From Ch67 sp964491665 (GTDB lineage Bacteria; Pseudomonadota; Gammaproteobacteria; Pseudomonadales; Ketobacteraceae): a stretch of DNA of 5,503 nucleotides. Under the pieces are notes generated by a model. The model did not search any database. It saw only the letters and a program-made list of their open reading frames with translations, and had not been told where the DNA came from. Position 1 is the stretch's first letter, and each line of letters opens with the position of its first letter. Shown piece after piece: positions 5,481 through 5,503 of this stretch. The stretch covers positions 1 to 5,503 of the forward strand of contig CAZBII010000235.1 in the NCBI GenBank assembly GCA_964491665.1. The letters run 5' to 3'. The translations under genes were made by a program, and so were the position numbers.

Positions 5481-5503
5481 GCGGGAATAGCTCAGTTGGT
5501 AGA
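5481..5503 (+). tRNA. tRNA-Gly (probably GCC anticodon), 5' part only, cut by the window end
   Basis: The 23 bases begin with the acceptor 5' strand GCGGGAA, then TA at positions 8-9, the D-stem GCTC and the D-loop AGTTGGTAGA. To my recollection they are identical to the start of bacterial tRNA-Gly(GCC), such as E. coli glyW. The position right after pgsA matches the pgsA-glyW-cysT-leuZ arrangement of E. coli and the tRNA-Gly cluster after pgsA in Pseudomonas. The anticodon is outside the window, so the isotype rests on sequence similarity and synteny. Confidence 0.88.

Overview
The window reads as a chromosomal segment of a fairly GC-rich gammaproteobacterium, probably on the Pseudomonas/Oceanospirillales side. 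The evidence is the gene order gacA (uvrY) - uvrC - pgsA - tRNA-Gly, which is conserved in Pseudomonas and Escherichia, and the close match of the response regulator to pseudomonad GacA. All genes lie on the + strand. I see no mobile element, CRISPR array or other sign of recent transfer. I cannot name the species.

Layout: positions 1-34 are a short upstream stretch. 35-2140 encodes a membrane receptor cyclase: signal peptide, periplasmic 7TMR-DISMED2-type sensor, seven membrane helices, signalling helix, class III nucleotide cyclase domain and a short TPR-like tail. 2141-2250 is a 110-bp gap with a weak candidate promoter and the ribosome binding site of the next gene. 2251-2910 is gacA, 2935-4749 is uvrC and 4798-5376 is pgsA; gaps of 24 and 48 bp suggest one operon. 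5377-5480 holds a good sigma70-type promoter inside a set of inverted repeats. The first 23 bases of a tRNA-Gly gene run off the right edge from 5481.

Together: the cyclase probably turns an extracellular carbohydrate-like or other small ligand signal into cAMP. GacA is the output half of the GacS/GacA (BarA/UvrY) two-component system, which classically drives small RNAs that titrate RsmA/CsrA. uvrC (nucleotide excision repair) and pgsA (phosphatidylglycerol phosphate synthesis) are housekeeping passengers of the gacA operon.

I do not find a previously undescribed system. The observation most worth checking is the start of uvrC. The family-conserved N-terminus is encoded, but no ATG, GTG or TTG lies in frame upstream of the conserved GVY motif. 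A strong Shine-Dalgarno sequence is placed correctly for an ATC codon at 2935, and a GTG at 2928 would give a family-like N-terminus if one C of a CCC run were removed. Either uvrC uses a very rare start codon, or there is a one-base error or mutation there.
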